From a virus, in IMG/VR virus record IMGVR_UViG_3300035126_000903, positions 62,001 through 126,000 of that record: a stretch of DNA of 64,000 nt; one strand, 5' to 3'. The notes under the pieces were generated by a model. That model was not told the DNA's origin, did no database searches, and saw only the letters and a list, made by a program, of their open reading frames with translations. Below are positions 33,321 through 42,231 of this stretch, piece by piece. Position 1 is the stretch's first letter; the number at the start of each line of letters is the position of its first letter. A program made the position numbers and the translations under genes.

Positions 33321-34118
33321 TATTATATTTTTTATATATTTATTCCATAGTATATCTTCTATTATGTCATATTCTAAACACCTATTAAAATTATCAATAA
33401 TCGCATCTTCTTTTGATAAATAAAGTTCTGGTGTTAAATTATTTGGATCGAAGTTTTCTTCTAGAAAAATAATACCATCTGTATTAAAATATTTTCCTAT
33501 ATTCGTATCTCCATAATATATTGGAATTGTTCCACAAGCAAAACAATCTAATATTTTTTCACTCCAATACCCATCATATGAAGCATTTTCCATTGTTACA
33601 GAAAACATATAGTCTTGTAATGCATCTTCTTTATTTAAGAAATCTCTTATACCTCTTCCATAAAGATCCAATTTATCTTTCAATTTTTTAGCCCATTCTA
33701 ATCTATATAAATGTCCTTGACATTGAGTCTTATTTGATACTATCATAGAACACAGTTTATCCTTTGGATAACAAGCGGGATTTTGTATCCAATATCCTGA
33801 TGGGGGTAAGTAATAAAAGTTATCTTCTAAAGATACTATTGATCTATCATGACTTATTAAAAACTCAAAACATTTAGATATTTCTTTATGATACTTTTTT
33901 ACATCATTAATTAACTCGGGTATTATACCAGATGATTCAACTATCCAGGCTATTTTTTTCGATTCTTTATTTGATAAACCATCAATTATCGCTTCATCTA
34001 CATAACATGTAATTTCTTTAGTTTGATTCTTTGCCCACGTAAAATAACTTGGTTTTTTCCAAAACGTTGATGAATATGCGTGTTGAAATCCTCCCCCTAT
34101 TAATCCTATTTCTAACAT
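33318..34118 (-). CDS. GT10-like (alpha-1,3-fucosyltransferase-like) glycosyltransferase
   Basis: With the start at ATG 34116-34118 (three bases after the preceding stop) the product has 266 residues. The C-terminal half shows the GT10 signature region: KLDLYGRGIRDFLNKEDALQ, then FSVTMENASYDGYWSEKILD and CFACGTIPIYYGDTNIGKYF (family xxENSxxxxYxTEKLxxxxxxGxVPVYxG). The N-terminal half is a Rossmann-like acceptor domain. It would transfer a deoxyhexose from a nucleotide donor, presumably to a surface glycan. Confidence 0.82.
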   Translation of the reverse strand: MLEIGLIGGGFQHAYSSTFWKKPSYFTWAKNQTKEITCYVDEAIIDGLSNKESKKIAWIVESSGIIPELINDVKKYHKEISKCFEFLISHDRSIVSLEDNFYYLPPSGYWIQNPACYPKDKLCSMIVSNKTQCQGHLYRLEWAKKLKDKLDLYGRGIRDFLNKEDALQDYMFSVTMENASYDGYWSEKILDCFACGTIPIYYGDTNIGKYFNTDGIIFLEENFDPNNLTPELYLSKEDAIIDNFNRCLEYDIIEDILWNKYIKNII

Positions 34119-34119
34119 A

Positions 34120-34629
34120 TTAATCAAGTTTGCAAACCAATATATCATCTACGATGTGTCCATCCATAGTATAAAATGAATAATTCTGATTAATGGTTTT
34201 TATATAGTTAATGACGCTTTTATAATTAAGTGTTTCACTATAATTTTTCCAACATCTGATATCATCTATTAATAATATGTGAGTATTTAATTGATGCGAT
34301 TTTATATGTTCTAACTCCTCTAATATAGGAAACTCACTTATTCCAAATCCCGTACCTTCTCCTGAAAAATGTCCATCTAACCAAAAAGTTATTGGTTGAT
34401 TTATATTTTTTATCACATCTCCTAATACTAAAGCAGAATCTCCTTTTATAATTTCAACAGAATTATTGTCATAAAATCTTTGTTTACAAATATTGTAAAA
34501 TTTATCGTATAACTCTATACTATAAACCTTATCATATCCTGCATTTAACGCCAATTGAATCCCATCTCCAACTAATGCGCCTGTTTCTACAAATATATTT
34601 GAATATTTAACTATTGTTTTTATTGGCAT
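34120..34629 (-). CDS. SAM-dependent methyltransferase-like protein
   Basis: A 169-residue class I methyltransferase-like fold: IFVETGALVGDGIQLALNAG (glycine loop, ETGxxxGDG), VYSIELYDKFYNICKQRF, VEIIKGDSALVLGDVIK, ITFWLDGHFSGEGTGFG and THILLIDDIRCWKNY (two acidic motifs). TylF/FkbM-type sugar O-methyltransferases look like this. It sits between GT10-like and trifunctional glycosyltransferase genes, so a sugar substrate is likely. Confidence 0.75.
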   Translation of the reverse strand: MPIKTIVKYSNIFVETGALVGDGIQLALNAGYDKVYSIELYDKFYNICKQRFYDNNSVEIIKGDSALVLGDVIKNINQPITFWLDGHFSGEGTGFGISEFPILEELEHIKSHQLNTHILLIDDIRCWKNYSETLNYKSVINYIKTINQNYSFYTMDGHIVDDILVCKLD

Positions 34630-34644
34630 AATTATTTTTTTATA

Positions 34645-36810
34645 TTATATACATATCCAATTTTCTGGAATTAAATCTTTTATGTTATTTTCTTTTAGAG
34701 ATTCTCCAAACCATTTTTTTGGAGCTATAACTTTTTTATTCGTATTGTTGTTTAACCAAGCTCCCCACCAACTAAAGCTACTATTTGCTATTATATTACT
34801 TTTACACATAGTCATTAAATATAAATCAATATAATCTTTTTCATTTTCAATTATAGTATATTTATTTTCAGTAAATGTTTTTTTTGCATAATTGATATCA
34901 TCGCTAAAAACTAAAAAAATTACATCGTTATCGAAATTATCAATTGCGTTTTGATAATATTGTATATCACAAATAGGATGATGATCTTTACTTAACAAGT
35001 AATCTCCTCTTCTTATATGTAAACTTACAGTATTTTCTTTTAACAATTCTGCATATTTTGCATCTATATATTCTTTGTCTTTTTTGTTTATTTTAAATAA
35101 TTCTAATATGCTATCTCTGTTATGAGAAAAATATTTTTCACTTTGAAAATGACCTTCTAAATATAAATTTTTTTCAAATTTGTATGATATTGGATAATAT
35201 TCAAATCCCGGTTGTTTCCAAATATCAAAATTGGTTGGATTTTCTATAAAATCTATTTTAGAGTATATACCATTGACATATTGTAATGGATCGGATATTT
35301 TCCCATCTAAAGATTGATAAACTCCATTTTTAGTACTTACTTTTAAAGAACACCCATTATCTATTGCAAAAGAATATGCGGCCGCTATTTGAAACATTTG
35401 ATTGCCTAATCTTCCTAACATTCTTGGACTAACGTACTTTTGTTTATTGTCACTTATAACTGAATATGGTTTTATTGATCGTATGTAATTCTCCGATTCT
35501 CTATTTTCATTATAATCCTTTGCCGTTCTTATCGAATTCTCTTCTGACTCATTATAAACATAACACAAATAATCTACTATACCTATTTTCTCTCTCGGTG
35601 ATTGTTCCATAGCAGAACACATTAACGCCACATCATCTCCAAATCTAATCCATTCATCTTTATAAATGAAATCTTTTTCATTAATATTTTTAAATAAAAA
35701 ACCTTTCATTGTTTTTAAATGACTTGCTGTAAATGGGTATTGTCTGTATGTATTATATCTGTGTACAATATCAGGATGATCAAGTCCGTGAGCTGGGGAT
35801 TGTTTTAAACTAGGATAGCACAACATTTTTGAATAAGTTACCCAAACTTTATTTTGTATGTAATATTTAACAACATTTTCAAATACATTACTATAAGAAA
35901 TCCAATCATCCCCATCAATAAAAATTACAATATCTTCATAATCTACAAAATTTTTTGCATGATTCATAAAAGAGTATGCTTTACTCATATTCTTCTGATT
36001 TTTAATTAATGTAAAATTTGTATTATCTCCTATGAGATATTTTGCTATATCGTATGTATCGTCTGAAGAATGATCATCTATATATAGTACTTCATAATTC
36101 TTAAATTTCTGCTCTAATATGCTTTCTATATTTGTTTGAGTCCATTTTTCGTTATTGTATGTCGTAACTATCACTTTTATTTTTGGAGCTCTTATATATA
36201 AAGCATCACCCCAGTTTGCATGAGTCCAAATCGTTTCTAATCGTATAAAACCCCGATTATATAGAAAATTATCAATATCATCAATGATGTCGCAATCTTC
36301 ATATAATTCCTCTTTATTAACTTCTGTATATATGTAATCTATATTTTGTAAATAGTCACCCAAACTCTTTATAGCTCTTAATTCTACGCCTTGCAAATCT
36401 AAATTAAGGAAATTGTATTTACTAATGCTTAACTTATTATTATCTATAATAGTGTCTATTCTCTTTGTTATCACTTCAATTTTTTGCACAACATCTATCT
36501 GCGGATAAAAGTTTTTGTGATTTTTTAATTTTAATATAGATGAACTTTCGCCATTATTAGTTATATTGAATTCCACTTTTTTTCCATCGGTATCACTAAT
36601 GGCTTCATTGATGATAATATTATTTTTCTCGTCTACTAAGTACTTTTTACAAAATTCACTTTTTTCTGGATTCGCCTCTATCCAAACAATATTATCAATA
36701 CCTATTTTTTTATATAACGAAGATTCTTCTGCCTCATGTGCCCCACAATGTATGATTCCTTTAATATTTAAATCATACTTCTTTATTAACTCATTAAGAT
36801 TTATTAGCAT
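34645..36810 (-). CDS. three-domain fusion: FkbM methyltransferase - GT2 - GT11
   Basis: A 721-residue protein. Residues 1-205: FkbM methyltransferase (IKGIIHCGAHEAEESSLYKK, VWIEANPEKSEFCKKY, FLNLDLQGVELRAIKSLG). Residues about 210-440: GT2 glycosyltransferase (IKVIVTTYNNEKWTQTNIES, VLYIDDHSSDDTYDIAK, VIFIDGDDWISYSNV). Residues about 455-721: GT11 alpha-1,2-fucosyltransferase (RMLGRLGNQMFQIAAAYSFA, VSLHIRRGDYLLSKDHHP, ANSSFSWWGAWLNNNTNK). All catalytic motifs look intact. One polypeptide could extend, fucosylate and methylate a glycan. The gene has short spacers on both sides. Confidence 0.9.
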   Translation of the reverse strand: MLINLNELIKKYDLNIKGIIHCGAHEAEESSLYKKIGIDNIVWIEANPEKSEFCKKYLVDEKNNIIINEAISDTDGKKVEFNITNNGESSSILKLKNHKNFYPQIDVVQKIEVITKRIDTIIDNNKLSISKYNFLNLDLQGVELRAIKSLGDYLQNIDYIYTEVNKEELYEDCDIIDDIDNFLYNRGFIRLETIWTHANWGDALYIRAPKIKVIVTTYNNEKWTQTNIESILEQKFKNYEVLYIDDHSSDDTYDIAKYLIGDNTNFTLIKNQKNMSKAYSFMNHAKNFVDYEDIVIFIDGDDWISYSNVFENVVKYYIQNKVWVTYSKMLCYPSLKQSPAHGLDHPDIVHRYNTYRQYPFTASHLKTMKGFLFKNINEKDFIYKDEWIRFGDDVALMCSAMEQSPREKIGIVDYLCYVYNESEENSIRTAKDYNENRESENYIRSIKPYSVISDNKQKYVSPRMLGRLGNQMFQIAAAYSFAIDNGCSLKVSTKNGVYQSLDGKISDPLQYVNGIYSKIDFIENPTNFDIWKQPGFEYYPISYKFEKNLYLEGHFQSEKYFSHNRDSILELFKINKKDKEYIDAKYAELLKENTVSLHIRRGDYLLSKDHHPICDIQYYQNAIDNFDNDVIFLVFSDDINYAKKTFTENKYTIIENEKDYIDLYLMTMCKSNIIANSSFSWWGAWLNNNTNKKVIAPKKWFGESLKENNIKDLIPENWICI

Positions 36811-36816
36811 TTATTT

Positions 36817-37662
36817 TTATTTTTTATAATGATTAATTAATTTTTTAACAATTTTATCAATATCGTATTTACAACTGTATCCATAATTTTTTAATTTAGT
36901 TGTATCCAAATATGAATTTTTAACTTGTACTATATTATGAAAGTGAGTAGGTTTTATTTCTACGATATTGGATTTTGAATTAGATATATCTATAGCCTTT
37001 TTTATTATATTTAGAAACAAATATGGTTTACCGCTACCTACATTAATAATTTCATTAACTGGTGCTTTATTTATACAATGGTGAATAGCTTCACATACAT
37101 CATCTACATAAATATAATCTCTCAATACATTACCACCATAATAAAGTTCCACATCATTATTTTCTACTATTTCTTTTATTAAAAACTGTAAAGCATTTTT
37201 CTTTTTTGAAATTTTATTATCGCCTTCTCCCAATACATTTGCCAATCTAAATATTCTATACTTTATATCGAATGTGTTGCAAAAACTTATTATTAATTGT
37301 TCAGCGCATCTTTTTGTTATAGAATAAAAACCGGTTGGGTTACATGCTAAATCATCTTCTTTAAACGGAATTTTTGTATTTTGCCCATACACGAACCATG
37401 AACTAACAAAATTAAAAATAGTGTCTGAATTATTTTTTGTATGATCTAATACATTCATTAGTACTTTTAAATTTGTATCTATATCTATGTGCAAATTATT
37501 GTGAATATTATAATTATCTATTGTACTTATTAAGTATAATATATTATTAGACTTTGGTTGATAATCATATTTTTCGTTTTTTAATATCGAATCTTTATAC
37601 ATTTCGCAAAATCTTTGGCCTATAAAGCCATTTCCTCCAAAAACATTTATTTTATTTATCAT
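36817..37662 (-). CDS. NAD-dependent sugar epimerase/dehydratase (SDR)
   Basis: A 281-residue extended SDR: INVFGGNGFIGQRFCEMYK (GGNGFIG), NFVSSWFVYGQNTKIPF, CNPTGFYSITKRCAEQLI with the catalytic YSITK, RIFRLANVLGEGDNKIS and RDYIYVDDVCEAIHHC. It resembles UDP/GDP-sugar 4-epimerases or reductases. Its C-terminal 20 residues are echoed by a gene remnant at 33253-33320, so this family has been duplicated or shuffled within the cluster. Confidence 0.87.
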   Translation of the reverse strand: MINKINVFGGNGFIGQRFCEMYKDSILKNEKYDYQPKSNNILYLISTIDNYNIHNNLHIDIDTNLKVLMNVLDHTKNNSDTIFNFVSSWFVYGQNTKIPFKEDDLACNPTGFYSITKRCAEQLIISFCNTFDIKYRIFRLANVLGEGDNKISKKKNALQFLIKEIVENNDVELYYGGNVLRDYIYVDDVCEAIHHCINKAPVNEIINVGSGKPYLFLNIIKKAIDISNSKSNIVEIKPTHFHNIVQVKNSYLDTTKLKNYGYSCKYDIDKIVKKLINHYKK

Positions 37663-37666
37663 TGTT

Positions 37667-38320
37667 TTATATTTTATAATTTTCTAAAATAGAAATTTTA
37701 TCAATAGCTTGCTGAGTTAATTTTCCATGAAAACCAAAAGTTTTATTGAGATCATATTCACAATCAGATATTTGATGTTCGAGAGAGAATTTACACGCTA
37801 CTTCTACGGGTGCATATTTTATACCTTTTGAAGTAAATAAATCATAATAATAATTAGTTACTAAAACATCATTATGTATTCCTTCAATATATGGGTTTTG
37901 TTTTTCTAAATTTAAGAATTTTTTACTTTTTAAAACGAATCCCCCATTACCAACTCTATTTTTTATACACCAATCTAAGTTGTTAGGCCATGGTGCGCCT
38001 ATATAATCATAATTAAAAAATTGATTATTCCACAAAAATGGATTAATTATGAAACCATCATCTTGTATAGACAACATATAATCTGTTTGTATAATATCTG
38101 GCAATTCTTCCATTGCGAATCTATTTATAGTCCCATGCGTATGTTTTATTGTATTCTCATATCTAATATGATTAGGTAATTGTTCTGGTTTATAATGTGA
38201 TATTAATAATATCTCTCCAAAATTTATATACCTAGAACTATACTGCAATGCTTTAATAGATTTTTCTGGACTTACGCAGTCTATTGCTAATAGTGTGATA
38301 TTTTTTAAATCTATTTTCAA
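37667..38320 (-). CDS. DUF5672-like glycosyltransferase
   Basis: A 217-residue protein with IQTDYMLSIQDDGFIINPFL (acidic DD motif), YDYIGAPWPNNLDWCIKN, RVGNGGFVLKSKKFLNLEKQ and KTFGFHGKLT near the end. QDD...YDYIGAPWP...VGNGGFSLRS...FGFHG is the DUF5672 pattern, found in polysaccharide clusters and thought to be GT-A-type transferases. It overlaps the oxygenase gene by four bases. Confidence 0.82.
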   Translation of the reverse strand: MKIDLKNITLLAIDCVSPEKSIKALQYSSRYINFGEILLISHYKPEQLPNHIRYENTIKHTHGTINRFAMEELPDIIQTDYMLSIQDDGFIINPFLWNNQFFNYDYIGAPWPNNLDWCIKNRVGNGGFVLKSKKFLNLEKQNPYIEGIHNDVLVTNYYYDLFTSKGIKYAPVEVACKFSLEHQISDCEYDLNKTFGFHGKLTQQAIDKISILENYKI

Positions 38321-39084
38321 CTTACATAAATTAATTTTGCCGTATCGTAATTAGATCTCTTTCTTATTAATTCTAATACACTTTCATCATTTTTTTGACT
38401 ATCTGTTGGTGCAAATAACGCCCTACTTCTTTTATCAATGTCTTTCGGAGTATCACAAAGATAATAAATAGCTAAACTTTTTCTATACTTATTATCAGAA
38501 CAATTTACCTCTCTACTCATTCCGTGCCAAGAATTTTGAGTTGTATCAAATAATATTGCTTTATTAAAGCCTACTTCTATTTCTTTTTCTAATTTAGAAG
38601 CATCCTTATTCCAAAGACCAAAATGACCACCATATTCATCTTTCCAATCCTCACACAAGTATATTATTAAATTTAATTTTCTTTGTAGCTTTAAATGAGG
38701 GTGTATAGAATAATCTAAATGGGGATTTAATTTTCCCCCATTAGAATGTATGTGCCAACCTCCGCCGTGCAAGCCGTAATCTGGATATAAACGAATGTTA
38801 AATATGTTAGATAATAATTCTAAGATTATGGGAGAATTTAAAAAAGTAAAAATTTCATAGGTATTCGTTGGAAATTTTCTCCAATCACTTAACAATTTTT
38901 TATCTTCTATTTTATTCTTATAATTAAACCAAACGTCATCATTAAAATCTGGAAATTCTTTTGATAATTCATTAGCGAAATTTTCATCTAAAAAATTATC
39001 TATTACAGCATGATTATATGGACTAGATTGTATATTACAATTTAATATTGAAGATATAATTTGTTTTTTGGTTTGCGAATTCAT
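38317..39084 (-). CDS. 2-oxoglutarate/Fe(II)-dependent oxygenase
   Basis: A 255-residue prolyl-hydroxylase-like enzyme. The iron-binding HxD is in GKLNPHLDYSIHPHLKLQRK, the distal histidine in NSWHGMSREVN, and the 2OG-binding arginine in KYRKSLAIYYL. YGGHFGLWNKDASKLEKE is typical of this subgroup of phage and bacterial 2OG oxygenases in glycan regions. The substrate could be a sugar, lipid or protein; none is indicated by sequence. Confidence 0.87.
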   Translation of the reverse strand: MNSQTKKQIISSILNCNIQSSPYNHAVIDNFLDENFANELSKEFPDFNDDVWFNYKNKIEDKKLLSDWRKFPTNTYEIFTFLNSPIILELLSNIFNIRLYPDYGLHGGGWHIHSNGGKLNPHLDYSIHPHLKLQRKLNLIIYLCEDWKDEYGGHFGLWNKDASKLEKEIEVGFNKAILFDTTQNSWHGMSREVNCSDNKYRKSLAIYYLCDTPKDIDKRSRALFAPTDSQKNDESVLELIRKRSNYDTAKLIYVS

Positions 39085-39096
39085 AATTATCTATTT

Positions 39097-40089
39097 TTAT
39101 TTATTAAAATACGGTTTACACAAATTATTAATATATTCTTGCTCAATATCTTTTTGACCTTCTGTACAACCGTAAGCCATATGTATTCCGCAAGAATTTC
39201 TAACATACACAGGATGCATGTTTTTTATTTTTGAATACACATTCATTTGACCTTCATCCCAACCGTCTTTAAAAGTAGATTGACTTTCTTTCCAAAATTC
39301 AGTTTTAATAAATGTTAAATTGTTGCAAAAATAAACTGTATTGTAATGCATAAGACTATACTGTCTTTTATTGAAAATTAAATCTTGATTTTGAATAAAA
39401 GTTTTCGCTATTTCCATATTATATCTATGAGAAAATCTTGCTGGGTGGAAACCTTTTGCGAGTTGCATATACGCCGGAAGATTTATATTCTCTATAGGAT
39501 TAAATCCATCCATAAATTTCCAATAATCCTCATAATCCCATTTTGTTTGATTTTCTATATATTGTTGAACTTTGTTATAATTACAACCCCAAATTCCTAA
39601 ATTATTTTTTACTCCCTCAGTTAAAAATATTTTTCTAAAATAATTTTTTTGCTCTTCGTTAAGGAAATCATCTATGAAAAAATCAACAGTCGGTATTCCA
39701 TTTTGAATTATGGGTATTAGTACTGATACATCACTTTGATCTAAGATATTTACATTTTCTATTATGTAATCCCAAACATGAGAATTTATAAATGTATCAT
39801 CATCCCATTTACATGAATATTCAAATTCCGATTTATGAGCTAATTCAACTTTATGTATATATTCATCATCATTCATACATTGAATTACAATATCTATGTT
39901 TTCATATTTATCATTAGTTAATTCTTCAACCCATTTTTGTTCTTCTAACGCGTTTATATAGACATGTAAATTTACTTTTTCTAAATTATTTTTTTTAATT
40001 TTAGAAAATTGATCTAAACACATTTTAGTAAACCAAAATCTATCTTTGTAATGATTCCCATACGCCGTAAATAAATTTATTTGTATCAT
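39097..40089 (-). CDS. glycosyltransferase-like protein, DDD motif
   Basis: A 330-residue protein with LFTAYGNHYKDRFWFTKMCL at the start, VNLHVYINALEEQKWVEEL, FEYSCKWDDDTFINSHVWD (acidic triplet) and later GFHPARFSHRYNMEIAKTF. The N-terminal half looks like a GT-A nucleotide-sugar-binding domain; the C-terminal half lacks a clear match. It belongs to the glycan cluster by position. Specificity unknown. Confidence 0.68.
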   Translation of the reverse strand: MIQINLFTAYGNHYKDRFWFTKMCLDQFSKIKKNNLEKVNLHVYINALEEQKWVEELTNDKYENIDIVIQCMNDDEYIHKVELAHKSEFEYSCKWDDDTFINSHVWDYIIENVNILDQSDVSVLIPIIQNGIPTVDFFIDDFLNEEQKNYFRKIFLTEGVKNNLGIWGCNYNKVQQYIENQTKWDYEDYWKFMDGFNPIENINLPAYMQLAKGFHPARFSHRYNMEIAKTFIQNQDLIFNKRQYSLMHYNTVYFCNNLTFIKTEFWKESQSTFKDGWDEGQMNVYSKIKNMHPVYVRNSCGIHMAYGCTEGQKDIEQEYINNLCKPYFNK

Positions 40090-40111
40090 TTTGTTTCTAT
40101 TATTTTTAATT

Positions 40112-41089
40112 TTAAATTAATACTTTATTCATATATTTTAACCATATTTGTTTATGGTAAAAAGATTTATAACTCTCTTTAGCGGTTCTACTACAACAAT
40201 TATAAAAATCTTTATCTTCTTTTAATTTCTTTGCTAATTTTTTTGCACTTTCTACATCATGTACATCAACTGATAATTCGGTATGGCAAATTCTTTGAGT
40301 GTCCACATTTTTATTTCCTATACATGGTATCCCAAAGTAAGCACAATTCAAACTAAATGTTCCTGCTGCAACTGTAGGCATTAAATGTACAGCATATTTA
40401 AATGAACTTAATTGTTTCATCCAATCTGTCCAAAGTACTCTTGGTAAATGATTAAATAGTTGTTCTTCTCCCTCACGCATAGCATGGGATGTTTGTCCCC
40501 AAATTGGTAAATCAAACTCTCTAGCAACCATATAACTTTCAAACCCACCATACCATCTTGCAAAATTACCACCTATAATCACCTTATCTTCGGTTATTGG
40601 TTTAATATCTTTAATGGTTTCCTCAATCATTAAGGTAGGAATTACATCTATACTTTTGTTTGGAAATAATCCCCTATAGTATTTAGTATCTTCAACATTA
40701 TGTGCAAATATACCATCAAATTCTGATAGCATATTATAAAAATTAATTTGGTCGCCCAATTCATAATCATTAAACCACCAATGCGGTCCTTCTTGAATAT
40801 AATAAACTTTTTTGTTTTTTTGTTTTAATTCCCCAATAAAATTAGATTCTAACAATTTAGAAATGGGGTTTTCTCCATTTACTATTTTACTACCAGCTGC
40901 GTTTAAAAATACCATTCCTTTTGGGAATATAACAAAAACAACATCATAATCAATCACATCATATATATTGTGTATATTATAATGGTCTGCACCCAACGCA
41001 CACATCCATGCGAATTCAGTTCGCATATTAGGATGATTGGATGGAACTTTACCAATGAATCCCATTTCGGTTAGGAAAGCTATTTTCAT
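40112..41089 (-). CDS. GT-B (GT4-like) glycosyltransferase
   Basis: A 325-residue protein with two Rossmann-like halves: KIAFLTEMGFIGKVPSNHPN (N-terminal) and EDKVIIGGNFARWYGGFESY, LMPTVAAGTFSLNCAYFGIP, CIGNKNVDTQRICHTEL (C-terminal, E/AxG-x-P-like donor-binding region). It overlaps the PLP enzyme by four bases. Donor unknown. Confidence 0.72.
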   Translation of the reverse strand: MKIAFLTEMGFIGKVPSNHPNMRTEFAWMCALGADHYNIHNIYDVIDYDVVFVIFPKGMVFLNAAGSKIVNGENPISKLLESNFIGELKQKNKKVYYIQEGPHWWFNDYELGDQINFYNMLSEFDGIFAHNVEDTKYYRGLFPNKSIDVIPTLMIEETIKDIKPITEDKVIIGGNFARWYGGFESYMVAREFDLPIWGQTSHAMREGEEQLFNHLPRVLWTDWMKQLSSFKYAVHLMPTVAAGTFSLNCAYFGIPCIGNKNVDTQRICHTELSVDVHDVESAKKLAKKLKEDKDFYNCCSRTAKESYKSFYHKQIWLKYMNKVLI

Positions 41090-42231
41090 TTACTAAAAAA
41101 TTCTTTAATTTTATCACAAACATAATCCACATCTTCAATTGTCATTCCGTGGTGTGCCCCTAATAGGAAACCATTCTTCATAATAGTATCGGAATTTTGA
41201 AATGGTTGTAAGTATTCTCTATAAATTGGATGCCTGGTTACATTTCCTGCAAAGGTTACTCGGGTTTGAATATTATTTTCCTCTAAAAAATGCAATAATT
41301 CATATCTTTTTTCAGTTTGAAGTGGAATTGCTAACCAATTAGGTTTAATGCTATCATCAGGTAATAATATTTCTTCTACATCTTTTAAATTTTCTAAATA
41401 CCTTTCAATATTATTCCTTCTAATCTTTTCAAACTCACCAAATCTCTCCAATTGAACTAAACCAAACGCGGCATTCATTTCTGATGACTTCATATTGTAT
41501 CCTAAAACACCATATAAAAACTTATAATCATATGGTATCCCATCTACGCTATGATTGAATCTATCCGACATTGCTTCTGAATTATCTCCTATTCTTCCCC
41601 AATCTCTAAATTGTAAACAGGTATTACGATATTGTTCATTATTAAACATTACCATTCCACCCGAACCACCTGCGGTAATTACATGTGATGCATAGAAGCT
41701 TGTAGTGGCAATATCGGTTTCAGTAGTGTAGGTAACAGTATCGGCTGAATCTTCAATCAGTATAATATCTTCTCTACCCATTTTAATTAGACCCTCTTTG
41801 ATTTTTTTCCAATCAGGCTTATTTCCAATTAAATTAGGTAGCATAAGAACCTTAACATCATCGGTAACAACGCTTAATACCTCATCTACATTAGCAACAT
41901 ATGTGTTTAAATCAACATCTACAAATATAGGAACTAATCCTAATTGAATAATAGGGGCTAATGTAGTAGAAAATGTACAAGCAGGCGTAATTACTTTAGT
42001 TCCTTTTGGTAATAGTAAACTTGCTAACGCAAGTAAACACGCCGAAGAGCCTGAATTTACAAATACTCCGTATTTTTTACCGAAGTATTTTGCAATTTTT
42101 TCTTCAAATTCAATTGACTTAGGACCAAAGCCGGCCAACCAACCTGATCGTAAGCAATCAACAACTGCTTGAATTTCTTGTTCCCCATAAGATTCAAATT
42201 TATTAGGGGCGTACCATACTTTTTTCTTCAT
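41086..42231 (-). CDS. DegT/DnrJ-fold nucleotide-sugar 3-dehydratase-like PLP enzyme (active-site His)
   Basis: A 381-residue DegT/DnrJ/EryC1/StrS-fold protein: VFVNSGSSACLLALASLLLP (phosphate-binding), VITPACTFSTTLAPIIQLGL, ILIEDSADTV (PLP aspartate about 161). Aminotransferases of this fold have a PLP lysine in SFxxxKxxxxGxGG. Here the segment reads TTSFYASHVITAGGSGGMV, so the lysine is H183. Lys-to-His is the hallmark of ColD and the E1/RfbH 3-dehydratases, which remove the 3-hydroxyl of 4-keto-6-deoxy sugars. Length is close to ColD. It suggests a 3,6-dideoxyhexose is made. Confidence 0.87.
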   Translation of the reverse strand: MKKKVWYAPNKFESYGEQEIQAVVDCLRSGWLAGFGPKSIEFEEKIAKYFGKKYGVFVNSGSSACLLALASLLLPKGTKVITPACTFSTTLAPIIQLGLVPIFVDVDLNTYVANVDEVLSVVTDDVKVLMLPNLIGNKPDWKKIKEGLIKMGREDIILIEDSADTVTYTTETDIATTSFYASHVITAGGSGGMVMFNNEQYRNTCLQFRDWGRIGDNSEAMSDRFNHSVDGIPYDYKFLYGVLGYNMKSSEMNAAFGLVQLERFGEFEKIRRNNIERYLENLKDVEEILLPDDSIKPNWLAIPLQTEKRYELLHFLEENNIQTRVTFAGNVTRHPIYREYLQPFQNSDTIMKNGFLLGAHHGMTIEDVDYVCDKIKEFFSK

